A stretch of DNA of 64,000 nt from contig CM043961.1 of the NCBI GenBank assembly GCA_014529385.2, positions 16,288,478 to 16,352,477 of the forward strand, read 5' to 3'. Position 1 is the first letter of the stretch. The number at the start of each line of letters is the position of its first letter. Below the pieces are notes generated by a model. The model searched no databases, had not been told where the DNA came from, and was given only the letters and a program-made list of their open reading frames with translations. Position numbers and translations under genes: made by a program. The DNA is from Adiantum capillus-veneris (Eukaryota > Streptophyta > Polypodiopsida > Polypodiales > Pteridaceae). Shown here piece by piece: positions 31,190-42,400 of this stretch.

Positions 31190-33020
31190 CAGGTGGAAAG
31201 ATAAGGTATCCAATCCCCTACCTGGACAAAGTTTCAGTACTATTGAATTTTGTCTAGTTGGTCTTGAGCTACATCATCATCATATTTTTTCCATAGGGCT
31301 CCTTAGAGGCCTATGTCAAAAGTATAATGAATGTGCAATATGTGACAAACAAGATGGTATCGAGATGGCAATGAATTTTGGAGGGGTAAGAAATGCACAA
31401 AACCCCTTGCCCGTGAAAAGCTTCATTGACATTAGTATCCATTTTGCATGTCGTGAGTTGCAAAATTGCCATAGTTTTGCCATACGAGGCCTATGGCATA
31501 AATATGTCCATTCTATAGCATGCGACCAATGACATGGTGTCAAACGGCAATGATACTTTGTAAGGGCAAGTAATTTAGCAAACCCCTATCCATGTAAATT
31601 TACATTTCCATCCTAATGTGCACAACCGCCAAATTTTGGCCATAGGGCTCATTTGGGCACCTGTGGGCCAAGATACAACAATTATGCAACACAGGACCAC
31701 AAGAAGGTCTTAGATAGCAATGAATTTTCTTTAGAGTGGGTAATGCACCAAATCTTGGACCCTTGCAAACTTTTATTGCCATGAAATCCCATTTCATCAA
31801 TCCCAATCTGCACAATTACCATATTTTTGTTAAAGGGACCCTATGGGAAAAATATCCCAAATTTGTAGCCCTCAACCAATGAGAAGCTATCATATTGAAA
31901 TGGAACTTTACAAGGGTAGGTATTGCACCAAACCCCTTTTTCTTGCAAAGTTTCATTGCCATATGACAGTTTCCCATCGGTCATGTGTTGTACAATTACC
32001 ATATTTTTCCCATTGGGAGGCACAATATGGCGATTTTGCAATATGTATAAACCCATGAGACGATGTCTCTTATGGGAGAAATATGATGATTATACAACAT
32101 GAGACCGTTGCAATAATGCGAGAAAGGCAATGAAACCTTGTAATAACGGCTAATGCACCAAATCCGCATCCCGTGCAAAGTTCTATTGCAATTGGATTTT
32201 GTTTTGTTGGTCCTAGTCAACACAAATCGCTATGTTTATGCCATAGATTTTCTTTGGGAGCTTGTGATAGAAATATAGCTATTGTATAGCATGGGATCGT
32301 CGAGACAAAATCAAATGACAATAAAAATTTGCAGGGGTAAGTAATGCACCAAACCCATCGAGCACCTCTCATGGATCCCCTGCTGCAACTTCGCCATATT
32401 TTTCCCATATGGCTCCTTTGGGTCCAATGGAAAAAATATGGTGATGTCACGGTATGGGAACGATGAGGCAAAATTTGAAGGAAACTTTGCAAGGGCATGC
32501 AATGCATCAAACACCCCCTGCAATAACATTTCCTTGCTATCAGATTTTATCTTGTGGGTTTCAAGCTACACAATTGCCACATTTTTTCCATTGGATGCCT
32601 ATGGTAGAAATATGACCATTATGCCGTACGGTACCAAAGGGATGATATTAGATGTCAACTAAAATTTGCATATGCAAGTAATGCACCAAACCCTCTACTC
32701 CTACAAAGTTTTATTTCTATCATTTTTGGTTTCATTGATCACATGCAGCACCATCGCCATATGTTTTCTATAAGGCTCCTTTGGGGACCTATAGGAAAAA
32801 TATGGAGATTATACAACATGTGACCAGCATGATAGTGCAAGATGGCGATGAAACTTTGCAAGGATAGGTTATGCACAAAATATCTCGTTCCTCAAATGTT
32901 TCATTGCAATCAGATTTGCGCTTGTTGGTCTCGAACTTCAAAATTACCATACTTTTTTCATACGGCATTTTTGGGGGCCTATGGCAAAATATGGTGATAT
33001 TGCACCTCGAGACTGATTAG
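31190..33020. repeat. Degenerate ~180-bp tandem satellite
   Basis: About ten units. Each includes a TTTTTYCCATAGGGCTCCTTTGGG-like box (31291, 31479, 31642, 31833, 32010, 32242, 32405, 32588, 32770, 32959), then GATTATACAACATGTGACC, GGCAATGAAACTTTGCAAGGG, TAATGCACCAAACCC and AAAGTTTCATTGCC segments. Steps between boxes are mostly 163-191 bp. Short open frames on both strands here are by-products. Confidence 0.85.
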
Positions 33021-33381
33021 AAAGTGTTGGGAGAAAGGGTAAACCTCAACCCTTGGTTATAAAATAGAAAAAATGACCTTTCCATGATGGAGAAGGAAAG
33101 AGATAAATAGAAGGGGTTGATATTATCAAAGAGAGAAAGTGATGGAGAGAGGAAGATGGAGATGTTGACATGCACACACACAATAGTATTCAAGGAAGGG
33201 GAGGAGACAAAATCTTAGACATTCTTACACAAGAAGATGACATAGATAATCTCCATAGTTCAAGAGATAAGTTAAGAAGAGAAAATTGAGAGCATCTCAC
33301 ACAAAAATGGCCTGAAGTTCTAGCCCACAAACTCCATCATACCTCTTTTGGAGTTTGGTATTTCATTTCTAATTAAAACTA

Positions 33382-35556
33382 ACACTATAAGAGGAGTATT
33401 CTATAACTGCTAGTATTGCCACGAAAAAACAAAGGAAAATGGAGGGAGAAAAATTTGCGTACGCGGCAATAATTGCGGCTGTGAACACGGTAGTGGTTTG
33501 AAAGCAATAAGCACGATAATATCTGCGGTAATATACTCGCTAATATTACCGCATCTGTTGCCATTGCTATTACCACGCTTATTGTCACTAAACGATCATT
33601 CAAAAGTAAAGGTGCTCATTTGTGTCACCCAATTTGAGTCCCTTTATTTTTCACCTGCATAAAACAATGAAACATCAATTGTTTTTTGGAAGAGTATACA
33701 AAAAAACCAAAGAATTGAAATTGAATTTACTTTACCTTGACAATTTAATATGCACAAGATCAACTATTTAAAAAAGTTACATAAAATGTAAATAGTTGTA
33801 TATACATTGTGCCACATTGGGACTTTATGAAAAGTTTGGACAAATATTTTTCTATCTAATCCTCCTCGATCTCGTCATCATTAAGAAGCACGTACGTTTG
33901 ATCACCTTGACTCTACATAAACCCAAACCAAATTAAACAATTATCAATAGCTCAAAACAATTGATACAAAATTATTTATTTAAACTTACCGCTTGTAGTG
34001 ATCCAATCACCGATTCAAATTGTTCACGAGAGATGTGGTTGTTCTCGAACAACCATTACCAAGTATCAAATTCTGTATGTCGCTCCTGATACGACCATCT
34101 CTCTGGCTGGTCCAGCAAGAGTGATATTTTCCTAAGTTAGCAATAACAATAACAAATCATCAACTACAATCTTTAAAATCACCGATCGACGTTACAATTT
34201 AATCAATCTTGCATATTTGTCCTTCCACGATGCCTTGCCTCCTGAGCCATAGTGCATGGGATTTTGTCTGGCGCGAGCTTCGCGTTGTTGTTTGTAGGAT
34301 GAGCTCGTCATCGCCTGATCGCTCTTTTCTTGCATTGCCCACTCCCACTCCGCGTCTTCCATGTTCCCACTGTGATAGCTCCTGTCTAAATCTCTAACCT
34401 GGTTGGCTGCTGCGCGTCGCACACTGGACTCCTTGTTTTTCAAAAAAAATGTAGCCCTCCAAGCATTGTTGTGAAAAACGATGATCAGAGGCATTTGGAA
34501 ATCTAGCTGGCAACACGTCCTCAATGTAGCGTACATGATCAGGCAATCGGTCTCTAAACTTAAAAAATAGTTCTTATACGTTGAATGTATAAGAATTTGT
34601 AGATGGCATTGAAATGCCCTGCCCTGTGCTGTGTCGAAGTCCACCTCGTCGCCATATTTAACCCTGTAGCAGCGCCCATGCGTGTCTGGCATGGGTGCGT
34701 CAGTATCCTTGTCCTCTACATCAGAGGCGGCACGCTCTAAAAGTGGGGACTCCATTCCCTCACCACTACCAAAACAGGCGAAGCCACAAGATCCACCGCC
34801 GCTTCGTCTCTCACGGCGCTCACTGCCTTGAGACGAGCGTCGACGCCCGTTGCTAGAGAAAGTTCGTCGACAGTTATCTGGTGAAGCAAGAGCGGAATGA
34901 AGTGGCGTAGGACCCTGTGATGCGATGGGAGTGGGACCCTGCGATGGAAGGAGAGTAGGATGATAAGAAGGGGCCATAGACTGAGGTGCCGTCAGTGTGA
35001 GGCTCTGTAGGCAAGGAGTCCCTCCTTGACTCCCCCATGGTATGGTCTACTAAGAAAGACCATAGGATGCAAGCTGTTGTGGATTGTAGATGCCAAACAA
35101 ATCCTCCATCGAACAGAGGTACTGCTCTCGTAAAGAGATAGCCCGTTGTAGGTCTGGATCTACGATAAGTGGAGGACCCTGAGTAGAGTAGGTGTAGGAT
35201 GGCCATGCCTACAAATAAAAACAATAAACCTATGACACTCATGGTTTAGGGTTATACTAGCCAGAAACGATCTTTATTTCTTTGCTTGTTCTCACCACCT
35301 CAAGACTTGGGTCCATTGGAGGCAATGTCCACCCCGGGTGGGAGCCCACCTGGGACGTGAACCAACCAAAAGAAGAGGTAGATGGTTTCTCCCCACCAGG
35401 TGGTCTCTCGTCTGACATCTACATTACAAAGAGCAATATGAGATTTAGCTTTCCCTCCTACTCGCTCATCTATAAATACGTACACAAGTATGTTAGCACA
35501 CAAACACACAGATACATATACATACTAGTAGACCTAAGTAGAGGCTAGTAGTGCCA
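33382..35556 (-). mobile_element. Probable small CACTA-type element
   Basis: The right edge reads CACTACTAGCC on the minus strand at 35556, and the left edge reads CACTATAAGAGG on the plus strand at 33382. Between them lie a transposase-associated ORF and, at 33470-33590, many copies of TATTACC/GGTAATA, including an inverted pair TGCGGTAATA/TATTACCGCA, as in CACTA subterminal repeats. The two ends share only CACTA, and I see no matching 3-bp duplication, so the boundaries are tentative. Confidence 0.4.
34192..35418 (-). pseudogene. CACTA-associated second protein (PF03004-like), tentative
   Basis: A possible first exon MSDERPPGGEKPSTSSFGWF starts at 35418 and ends before a GTGAGA donor near 35296. 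An acceptor TTTGTAG lies at about 35216. The next part AWPSYTYSTQGPPL runs into two stops near 35048, and the frame resumes at 34977 (MAPSYHPTLL). The C-terminal part NAWRATFFLKNKE ... SDQAMTSSSYKQQREARARQN ... HYGSGGKASWKDKYARL looks like the plant En/Spm accessory protein family, whose members end in a similar S-x-x-x-x-x-N-R...H-x-x-G-S pattern. Assignment by eye. Confidence 0.4.
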
Positions 35557-35776
35557 AAGATCAAGTGCACCTCTTTAGATATCATCACAGTCTTAACCGT
35601 GGTAAAATGAAAGGTACATTGCGTTAATCCATGCACGAGTGGATCAATGACGGAAATGCCACGATTAAAAAAGGACTATACCCAGAGGAAGTGTCTAACC
35701 TTCGGGTGCTATGCTCCCGCACTTAGTGTCTACATACATGCGTAAACAAATATATATGTATACACAAATATATATA
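35557..35776. other. Unassigned junction, AT-rich near 35750
   Basis: Between the CACTA-like end and the truncated GypB LTR; ends in ATATATA repeats where GypB homology begins. Confidence 0.4.
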
Positions 35777-36433
35777 CTTTAGGACATGTTTATAAGACCT
35801 AAGCACACATGTCTATGGTCTCAAATTTCACTTGAAGTCAAGTGCAAAAATTACAATTATTAACAGCGGTGAGTTTTTGACCTAGTTGTTTTCGACCCAG
35901 AATGCATCTAAATGCTTAGCAATGATACCCCAATACCTGCCTATATTCAGTTTATGATTTTGAAGCTTAAATTCCTACTTATGATGAAATTAGGTCATAG
36001 ATCGACGATGCCAAAAGCTACAGATTACCATGAAATGCTCACGTCAATGCGTAGAGCTCTTATCTGTAGCTGCAACGCAACAGATGGCACTGCAATGTAA
36101 CAACTAGGGAGGGAGTAGGAAGCGCGAGAAGGAGAGAAGTGAGCGCTGTTATCGCATGTTGTGCTTCATTATCCAACAACTTATAAAATACTTACAAAAA
36201 TTGGCTTTTATATCTTAGCCAAGGTTTTTGTGGTCAAAACTAATAATCTGGGAGCTCTAATTAAAGACAGGTTAATACAATCTAGAAGCTTGTAGCCTCG
36301 GCTCATCAATTACACTGTTTATCTGGAAAGTAGGAGTTACAACATTCCCGATTCATCAAAATAATAAATGTTTTGACAATAAAAGCTCCGAAAAATGTTA
36401 TGCGAGTTATTTGAGTTAGCTTGCTTGCTAACA
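35777..36433 (-). repeat. Truncated 3' LTR of GypB
   Basis: Matches 53485-54127 throughout, for example CTAATTAAAGACAGGTTAAT and TTACACTGTTTATCTGGAAA. On the minus strand it starts TGTTAGCAAG next to the polypurine tract. The U5-side end is missing, with a break at about 35777. Confidence 0.85.
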
Positions 36434-36447
36434 TTCCCCCCCTCCTC
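36434..36447 (-). promoter_or_regulatory. Polypurine tract of GypB
   Basis: Minus strand GAGGAGGGGGGGAA directly before TGTTAGCAAG of the 3' LTR. Confidence 0.85.
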
Positions 36448-36579
36448 AATTGTGTCTCCCTTGACACAGCTTCATGGATTGAAGTAGTCTTTGGGTTGAT
36501 GGTTGGCGAGGAAGTCTTTAAGCGCATGTAGTGCTTTCTCATATCTGAGTCTTCTTTCTTTGTTAGGAACTTGCAAGAA

Positions 36580-38909
36580 CTACATGGTGACTTTGTTTTT
36601 AAGTTCAATGGCTGAATAGCCAACAAATCTGGATGTAAGGTTACTTATCACTGGCCCAAATATCTTCGTTCGCCAAGTGAAGAAAGTTGTATAGAATGCT
36701 TCCTCAAACACCAACATATTGCTAGAGGGCAAAAACATGCATTGGACATAGAAGCTGTAAAGGACTTCTTCTGAAGGCTGTCCACTTAAGTCATAATAGA
36801 GACCTTTATTGCCTTCGAGGAAAGACATCCATGGTGTTCCGGTTTGCTCGAGCTCATGAAAAGCTTGAATGCAGGTGAGCAGCATTCTGTAAATCTTATA
36901 CATCATGGCACATGAGAGGTCAGGGATGCTCTTGAAGAAAGTCATGGCACCCGTTAGGGTTTTCGCCATGTTGCTCGTCCCTGATCTGGAGTTGGTAGTC
37001 GTGGGTAATTTATCCATGTAGGCCTCTTCTTTTTCAATGCTTTGTATACCTGCCATGTCCTTACCCTTGGTACATGACAGAATGTTGGGTCTTTCTGGAG
37101 GACTGCAGGTGCTCTTGTGGACAGAATTAGATATCTTGAATTCTTGTTCAACCACCTCTTTCTCCACTTGGGTTGGATATCCTCTGAGCCTTATGCCTGC
37201 ATATCTTTGTATATTCTTACCTTTACCTGTAGTAGCTTCACTTTAATCAATGTGTATGGCAGTGATTGCTGATGCCACTGAGCGTTGCTTTGGTTGGGAG
37301 TGAGTTGAGTTACATTTATCGAGTGGAGAACTCTTAACTCCCAATCCATTGCTGTTTTCCATTCAACATCTATTTCTTGGGCATTCTTCTCTTTTAGAGT
37401 GTCTTCCTTAGCTTTAAAAAGCTGGACCATGGGCACTTTCTCAGCTTCAGTGAGTGGTACCTGAAAGTCTGATTCTCCTGCCAGTCCTTCTGACGCTTGT
37501 GTTTCCATCTCAGCAAATGAGACTGAGGGTATGTCGATTGTTGGTTGTTCAGATGTTCTTGCATCTTCTTGATGTTCTGGTTGTCCCTCTCTCAGCAACT
37601 GATTGACTCTCTTTAATTCAGCTATCTCTTTGAGAAGTTGCTCTTCTCATTGGACCCACATCAAAGCAAGGTCTCGTCTTTGTGATTGTTCTAGCTTCAG
37701 ATCTATCTTGAGATCCTTATTTCTCTTTCCCAAAGTCTTATAGACTTCATTTGTACCTTTGATTGAAGCGACGTCAGTGTTCTTTCTTATCTGTCTCAAA
37801 AATGCTACCTGATCATTGATCCTTTGCTCGGAGTACTGCAAAGAAGCATTTGCTACATCAAGCTGCACTTGGATCTTTTGTACTGACAGAGTAGTGGTTA
37901 GAAGTTCATTGGTTACTTCTGTCAGCTGTTGATCTTTGATTTTGCAAGCATCGGATAACTTAGTTAGAAGTTCTCCGAGCTCTTTCATTTCTTTCTGTTG
38001 CTTCTCTTTGGCAAGCTGGTGTTGTTTTGCATCATCCTTCAGCTCTTTGATCTGTCTTTGGAGATCTAAAATAATGTTCATTTTGTCATCTAGCTCTCCT
38101 TGTAGAGCATCAATGACGAGTTCAAGTTCCTTACCCTTAGCACTGTGGCTAAGTGCTGTTGTTCGCATCTAATCTGTCATCATCAACTGCATTTACTTGG
38201 AATATTCATTGACCTGCATGATGACTTCGTCATTTGTTTGCCATTTTGCCTTCTTTCTTTGTGCATTTCAATGTTGTAAGCACATACTGCGCATGATCAA
38301 TTACCTGCCTGGTTGTCGACTTCAACACTTGAGTGAAGGTGGTCTCAACCGCATGGTTTGGGGTGGTGTACCACAACAAACTCTTTGATAAGAAGTGGAA
38401 GTGTTGATGGTAGAGGTGAGCTGGTTCATCCACCTGCCTTTGGATGAGATCAGAAAAGGTGGCAGCAGCAGTATCTTTGGTGAAAGTGTCTGCTGTCTCT
38501 GGCCCGCATCGTCATACCTTCAGTTGGCAACTTCAGTGCCTCGGCCACTATCTCCTTTGTCATTACTACTTCTACCTTCTGACCTTGTTGATGAATGATT
38601 TGGGTTAACCCATCTTCTTTGATCGTAGATAGTAACTCATATGCCTTCTGGAAATCCACGCCGCATGGTTCCTGGTCATAGAAGTCTCTTAGGCATAGCC
38701 TTCTATTGGCTTCTTTGGTGTCTGGCTTTGCAGCTACATCATATATCTCCTTTGGTAGCATTTGCAGTTCCACTTGGTGTCCTTCTTCGCTCTTGAACCT
38801 GCCAGTGAAAACTGTGATGTTGTTTTATTCAAGCTGTTCTTTTGACAAGTAAGTTATCTTTGTCGTCTTCATTGAACTTGGTTCTAATTGGTAAGGTGGT
38901 AACTCCTGC
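36580..38909 (-). pseudogene. GypB env-like / coiled-coil ORF (continues at 44043-44130)
   Basis: Upstream codons lie beyond Cop1 (AAEKAKKRVSQKEKLQ, 44043-44110). The ORF resumes at 38909 and includes ELQMLPKEIYDVAAKPDTKE, LCLRDFYDQEPCGVDFQKAYELL and VEVVMTKEIVAEALKLPTEG, which resemble the start of the plant transposon/Athila third-ORF domain. Next come DEPAHLYHQHFHFLSKSLLWY (38.43 kb), a 170-residue coiled coil (38168-37647, KELELVIDALQGELDDK...), and an acidic linker. A C-terminal globular-looking part (37167-36580) contains AMMYKIYRMLLTCIQAFHELEQ and IFGPVISNLTSRFVGYSAIELKNK. Stops and frameshifts break it, and Cop1 splits it. No transmembrane segment is evident, so 'env-like' refers to position only. 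Confidence 0.55.
38905..38909. repeat. Target-site duplication of Cop1 (left)
   Basis: CCTGC, identical to 44043-44047. Confidence 0.95.
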
Positions 38910-39136
38910 TGTTACCATATACATGTGGTAGTGATGTGTGTGAACACACTAGGACCGCCGGGGCATTTTTTCCCTCTTTAGGAGGTTTTTCCCCCCGTGC
39001 ATTGTATATACACCCATCACTCTAGGGCTATCTATCTTTCCATTGCACACTAAGTAACACACTCTCTATTGTGTGCCTTGAGCTTCCTTCGTCTTCTCCA
39101 AGCTGTGTGTGTTTCTCTGCAATCCTAATTCCAACA
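38910..39136 (+). repeat. 5' LTR of Cop1
   Basis: TGTTACC...CCAACA, 227 bp. TATATA at 39005-39010 is a likely core promoter. Differs from the 3' LTR in one C/T in a T/C run, one A/G after TATATAC, and one T/C in GCAAYCC. Confidence 0.96.
39005..39010 (+). promoter_or_regulatory. TATA box of the Cop1 LTR
   Basis: TATATA about 95 bp into the 5' LTR, conserved in the 3' LTR (43911) but not in Cop2. Inferred promoter. Confidence 0.55.
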
Positions 39137-39138
39137 AT

Positions 39139-39150
39139 TGGTATCAGAGC
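39139..39150 (+). promoter_or_regulatory. Primer-binding site of Cop1
   Basis: TGGTATCAGAGC, two bases after the LTR; tRNA-iMet complement. Confidence 0.95.
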
Positions 39151-39453
39151 AGGTCACGTCCTCCCGGGCTTAGTTGCCAGCTGCTCCAGCACACGCCTGC
39201 TCACTTTCTCCGATTTCAGTGAGCTTTGGCAAGCGTTCGCAGAATTTTGATTTGGGCTCATTTCGGCCTCCGTTTCCACTACGGGCAGTACTGCACAGGT
39301 TATTTCGTCATTTTGTGCAGATTTTCTGTCAGTGCCGTTTTCTGCATAACAGGTGCCTTATAGTCTTCTACGGTTTGTGCTATATAGCACAAGTTGTTCC
39401 CGCTCCATTTCTCCTATTTTTGGGCAGTTTTCACATCAGGTGCAGCATTTACC

Positions 39454-42400
39454 ATGGCTGACAACAACAACACAGATGTGTTCAAGATGTTTGCTGCTGA
39501 GGACAGGTTGGATGGGGACAACTATCCTATGTGGGCTTATATGATGCAACACGTTCTTGTGTCAAAAGGTGTCTGGAACATTGTGCAGGGCATTGATGTA
39601 CGTCCTGGTTCTGAAGATGTAGGCGATATTGAGGATGTTGCAGGTCTTGCTGCAAGGATTGCAGCTGTTAGAGTTGTTTTGCCTACAGCAGAACAAGCTC
39701 GTTGGGATGTTAAGGATGCGCAGGCTCATGCATTGATTGCGTTGTCTGTGAAGCGCACCATTATTCCCCACATCCGTTCAGCAAAATCTGCAAAACAGGC
39801 TTGGGATATTCTAGCAGGTCTTTATGCAAGCCGCAATGAGGCTAAAATTGCTTTGCTGCGTAAAGAGCTAGAGTCGAAGATTATGCATGAGGAAGATGAT
39901 ATGGACACTTTCCTTGCTAGTGTCAAGGATATCAATGAGCAACTCATTTCTGCAGGTGAAGTCATTTCTGACAGTTCCCTTGTGCAGACTGTTCTTGATG
40001 CCTTACCAGATTCCTACCAGACTTTTGCTAGTACTTGGAGACTGATGACCCAAGGAAATCCTGAAGTTGTCAAGTTTGATGCATTATGCACATTGCTGTT
40101 GCAAGAGTCACTTTCTAGAAAAAACAGGACTAGGCAGCGTGCAGTTGAACAGGCTTTTATTGCTTCTCAAAGAAAGGGTGGTAACAGTAATGCAGCCACT
40201 TCTTATGGTTCTGCTGCGAGTGGCAAAAATTCTGTTCCTAATGCTTCTGCTGGCAGCACTTCGTCTGGCAATTCTGGTGATAAGGGCAAAAAGAAGATGC
40301 GTTGCCATTATTGTAAAGCCAATGATCACTTGATCAAGTCGTGTCCTAAGTTGAAGGCCAAAGAGGCTAAGAAGAAAGAGGGTGGTTCCACTGCAAATGC
40401 TGGTTCCACTACAAATGCAGCCATTGTTGAGTCTTCTGTGAAAGGAGATTGTGATGCTGATGTTGATGCAGAATGGGCTTTTAGCGCAGAGTGCACTTAC
40501 AATCCTGCTGTCCATGATGCATGCTTGTCAGTTGCTGCAGATTCACATGTGTGGTATTTCGACAGTGGTGCTACAAAGCACATTACCTCACATCGTGAAT
40601 TGTTTACCTCTCTCGAGTCTGTCCCTCATGGGAATTCAGTCACTTGTGCCAACAACGCCTCTTATCCAGTTCAGGGAGTTGGAAAGATTGTGCTCACTGC
40701 TGCTAATGGCAGTTCCTTCACACTTGTTGATGCACTTTATGTACCTGGGATCAAGAAGAATCTATTGTCTGTATCCGCACTTGCTAGACTTGGACTTGTA
40801 GTCAAATTTGTGGATGACAGATGTACAGTTCATGATCTCAGTTTTGGTGATGAAATTGTTGCATCTGGGCTTTTGTGCCGTGGGCTGTATAAGCTCACTT
40901 TGTATGACAAGTGTGGACAAAATTTTGCAAATGCTGTTGCAGATTCAAGGGCTATTTCAGATGCAAAACTTTGGCATGCACGTTTTGGTCATCTGAATTT
41001 TGCCAGTTTGCTGCGTTTGCAGAAATCTGATATGGTTGCTTCTTTGCCGCCTCTTGAAGCACCTATCAAACATGTTTGTGAAGGCTGTATTCTGGGTAAA
41101 ATGCAGCGTTCTAAGTTTCCAAAGGATGGTTCAGTTAGGGCCACATGCAGGTTGCAGCTTGTGCATAGTGATGTTTGTGGGCCCATGCAAACTCCGTCCT
41201 TGGGCAATTACCTGTACTTCGTGACTTTCATTGATGATTACTCCAGGCATGCATGGGTATTTCCGCTTAAAGCAAAGTCCGAAGTTTTTATGTGCTTCAA
41301 ACAATTTTTGGCTATGGCTGAAAATGTCTCAAAATGTACTATGGGCACCCTCCGTTCCGATCGAGGGGGGGAGTATATGTCTCATGAATTTAATGCATTT
41401 CTGGCTAGTCGTGGGATAAAACACCAATGTACAGTGCCTTATACACCTCAGCAAAATGGTGTTGCTGAGAGGAAAAACAGGTCACTAACGGAAATGGCAC
41501 GATGTATGGTCAAAAGTCAAGCTTTGCCGCATTCTTTTTGGCTTGAGGCCATCATGTGTGCCACTTATGTACTTAACAGGTGTCCTACGAAAGCTTTGCA
41601 GTCTATTACTCCATATGAAGCATGGCATGATAGAAAACCTTCTATTGAGCACATGCGTGTTTTTGGCTGTTTGGCATATGCTTTGGTGCCACAAGTGCAG
41701 CGCAGAAAATTGGATGATAAGGCTGTCAAATGTATTTTTGTTGGTTATAGTGCTGAAAGCAAAGGTTACAGGTTGTATCATCCGCAAACAAAACGTATTT
41801 TGGTTTCACGGGATGTAGTGTTTGTGGAAGATTCTGTTCAACCCTTGCTGTCATGTACTAGAGACAGTAATGTAAGCTCACAGGACATTTATGACACTTT
41901 GTTGCCTCTTTTCAGTGGTGGAAATACGAATGTAAGTTCCAATGAGGCAAATGTACAGCCTATGGGGGTTTCTGAAAATGTTTTAGAACAGCCTATTACT
42001 GATGCAGATGTACATGATGTACTTGATGAGGAAAGGGCTGAAAATGAGCAGGCTAGAGGTATGCCAAAATGGCTGGTGCACACTTTGCGTGACAGTAAAT
42101 TGGATGCACCTTTATCTAGTCGTACTCGTTCAGGCTCTCGCCATGCATCTTATGCATCAGATTGTTATGCTTTGGCTGTGTCTAGTTTACATGATGTTGA
42201 GGAGCCTCTGTCTTTTGATGAAGCACAGAATTCAGAAAATTGGATTGCTGCCATGAAATCAGAATATGATGCACTTATAGAGAATGACACATGGACTTTA
42301 TGTGATTTGCCTCCTGGCAAAAAGGCCATTGGTACGAAGTGGGTTTACAAGTTGAAACGCAAGCCGGATGGTGAGATCGATCGCCATAAGGCTCGACTTG

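Noticed and set aside
37647-38168. Coiled-coil frame as a host kinesin or myosin-like gene
   Set aside because: It lies between the GypB polypurine tract and pol in element orientation, with flanking element-like domains and no supported introns.
39394-39453. Upstream ATG as the Cop1 Gag-Pol start
   Set aside because: The 20 extra residues are hydrophobic leader-like sequence not matched in gag families, and MADNNN is the shared start in Cop2.
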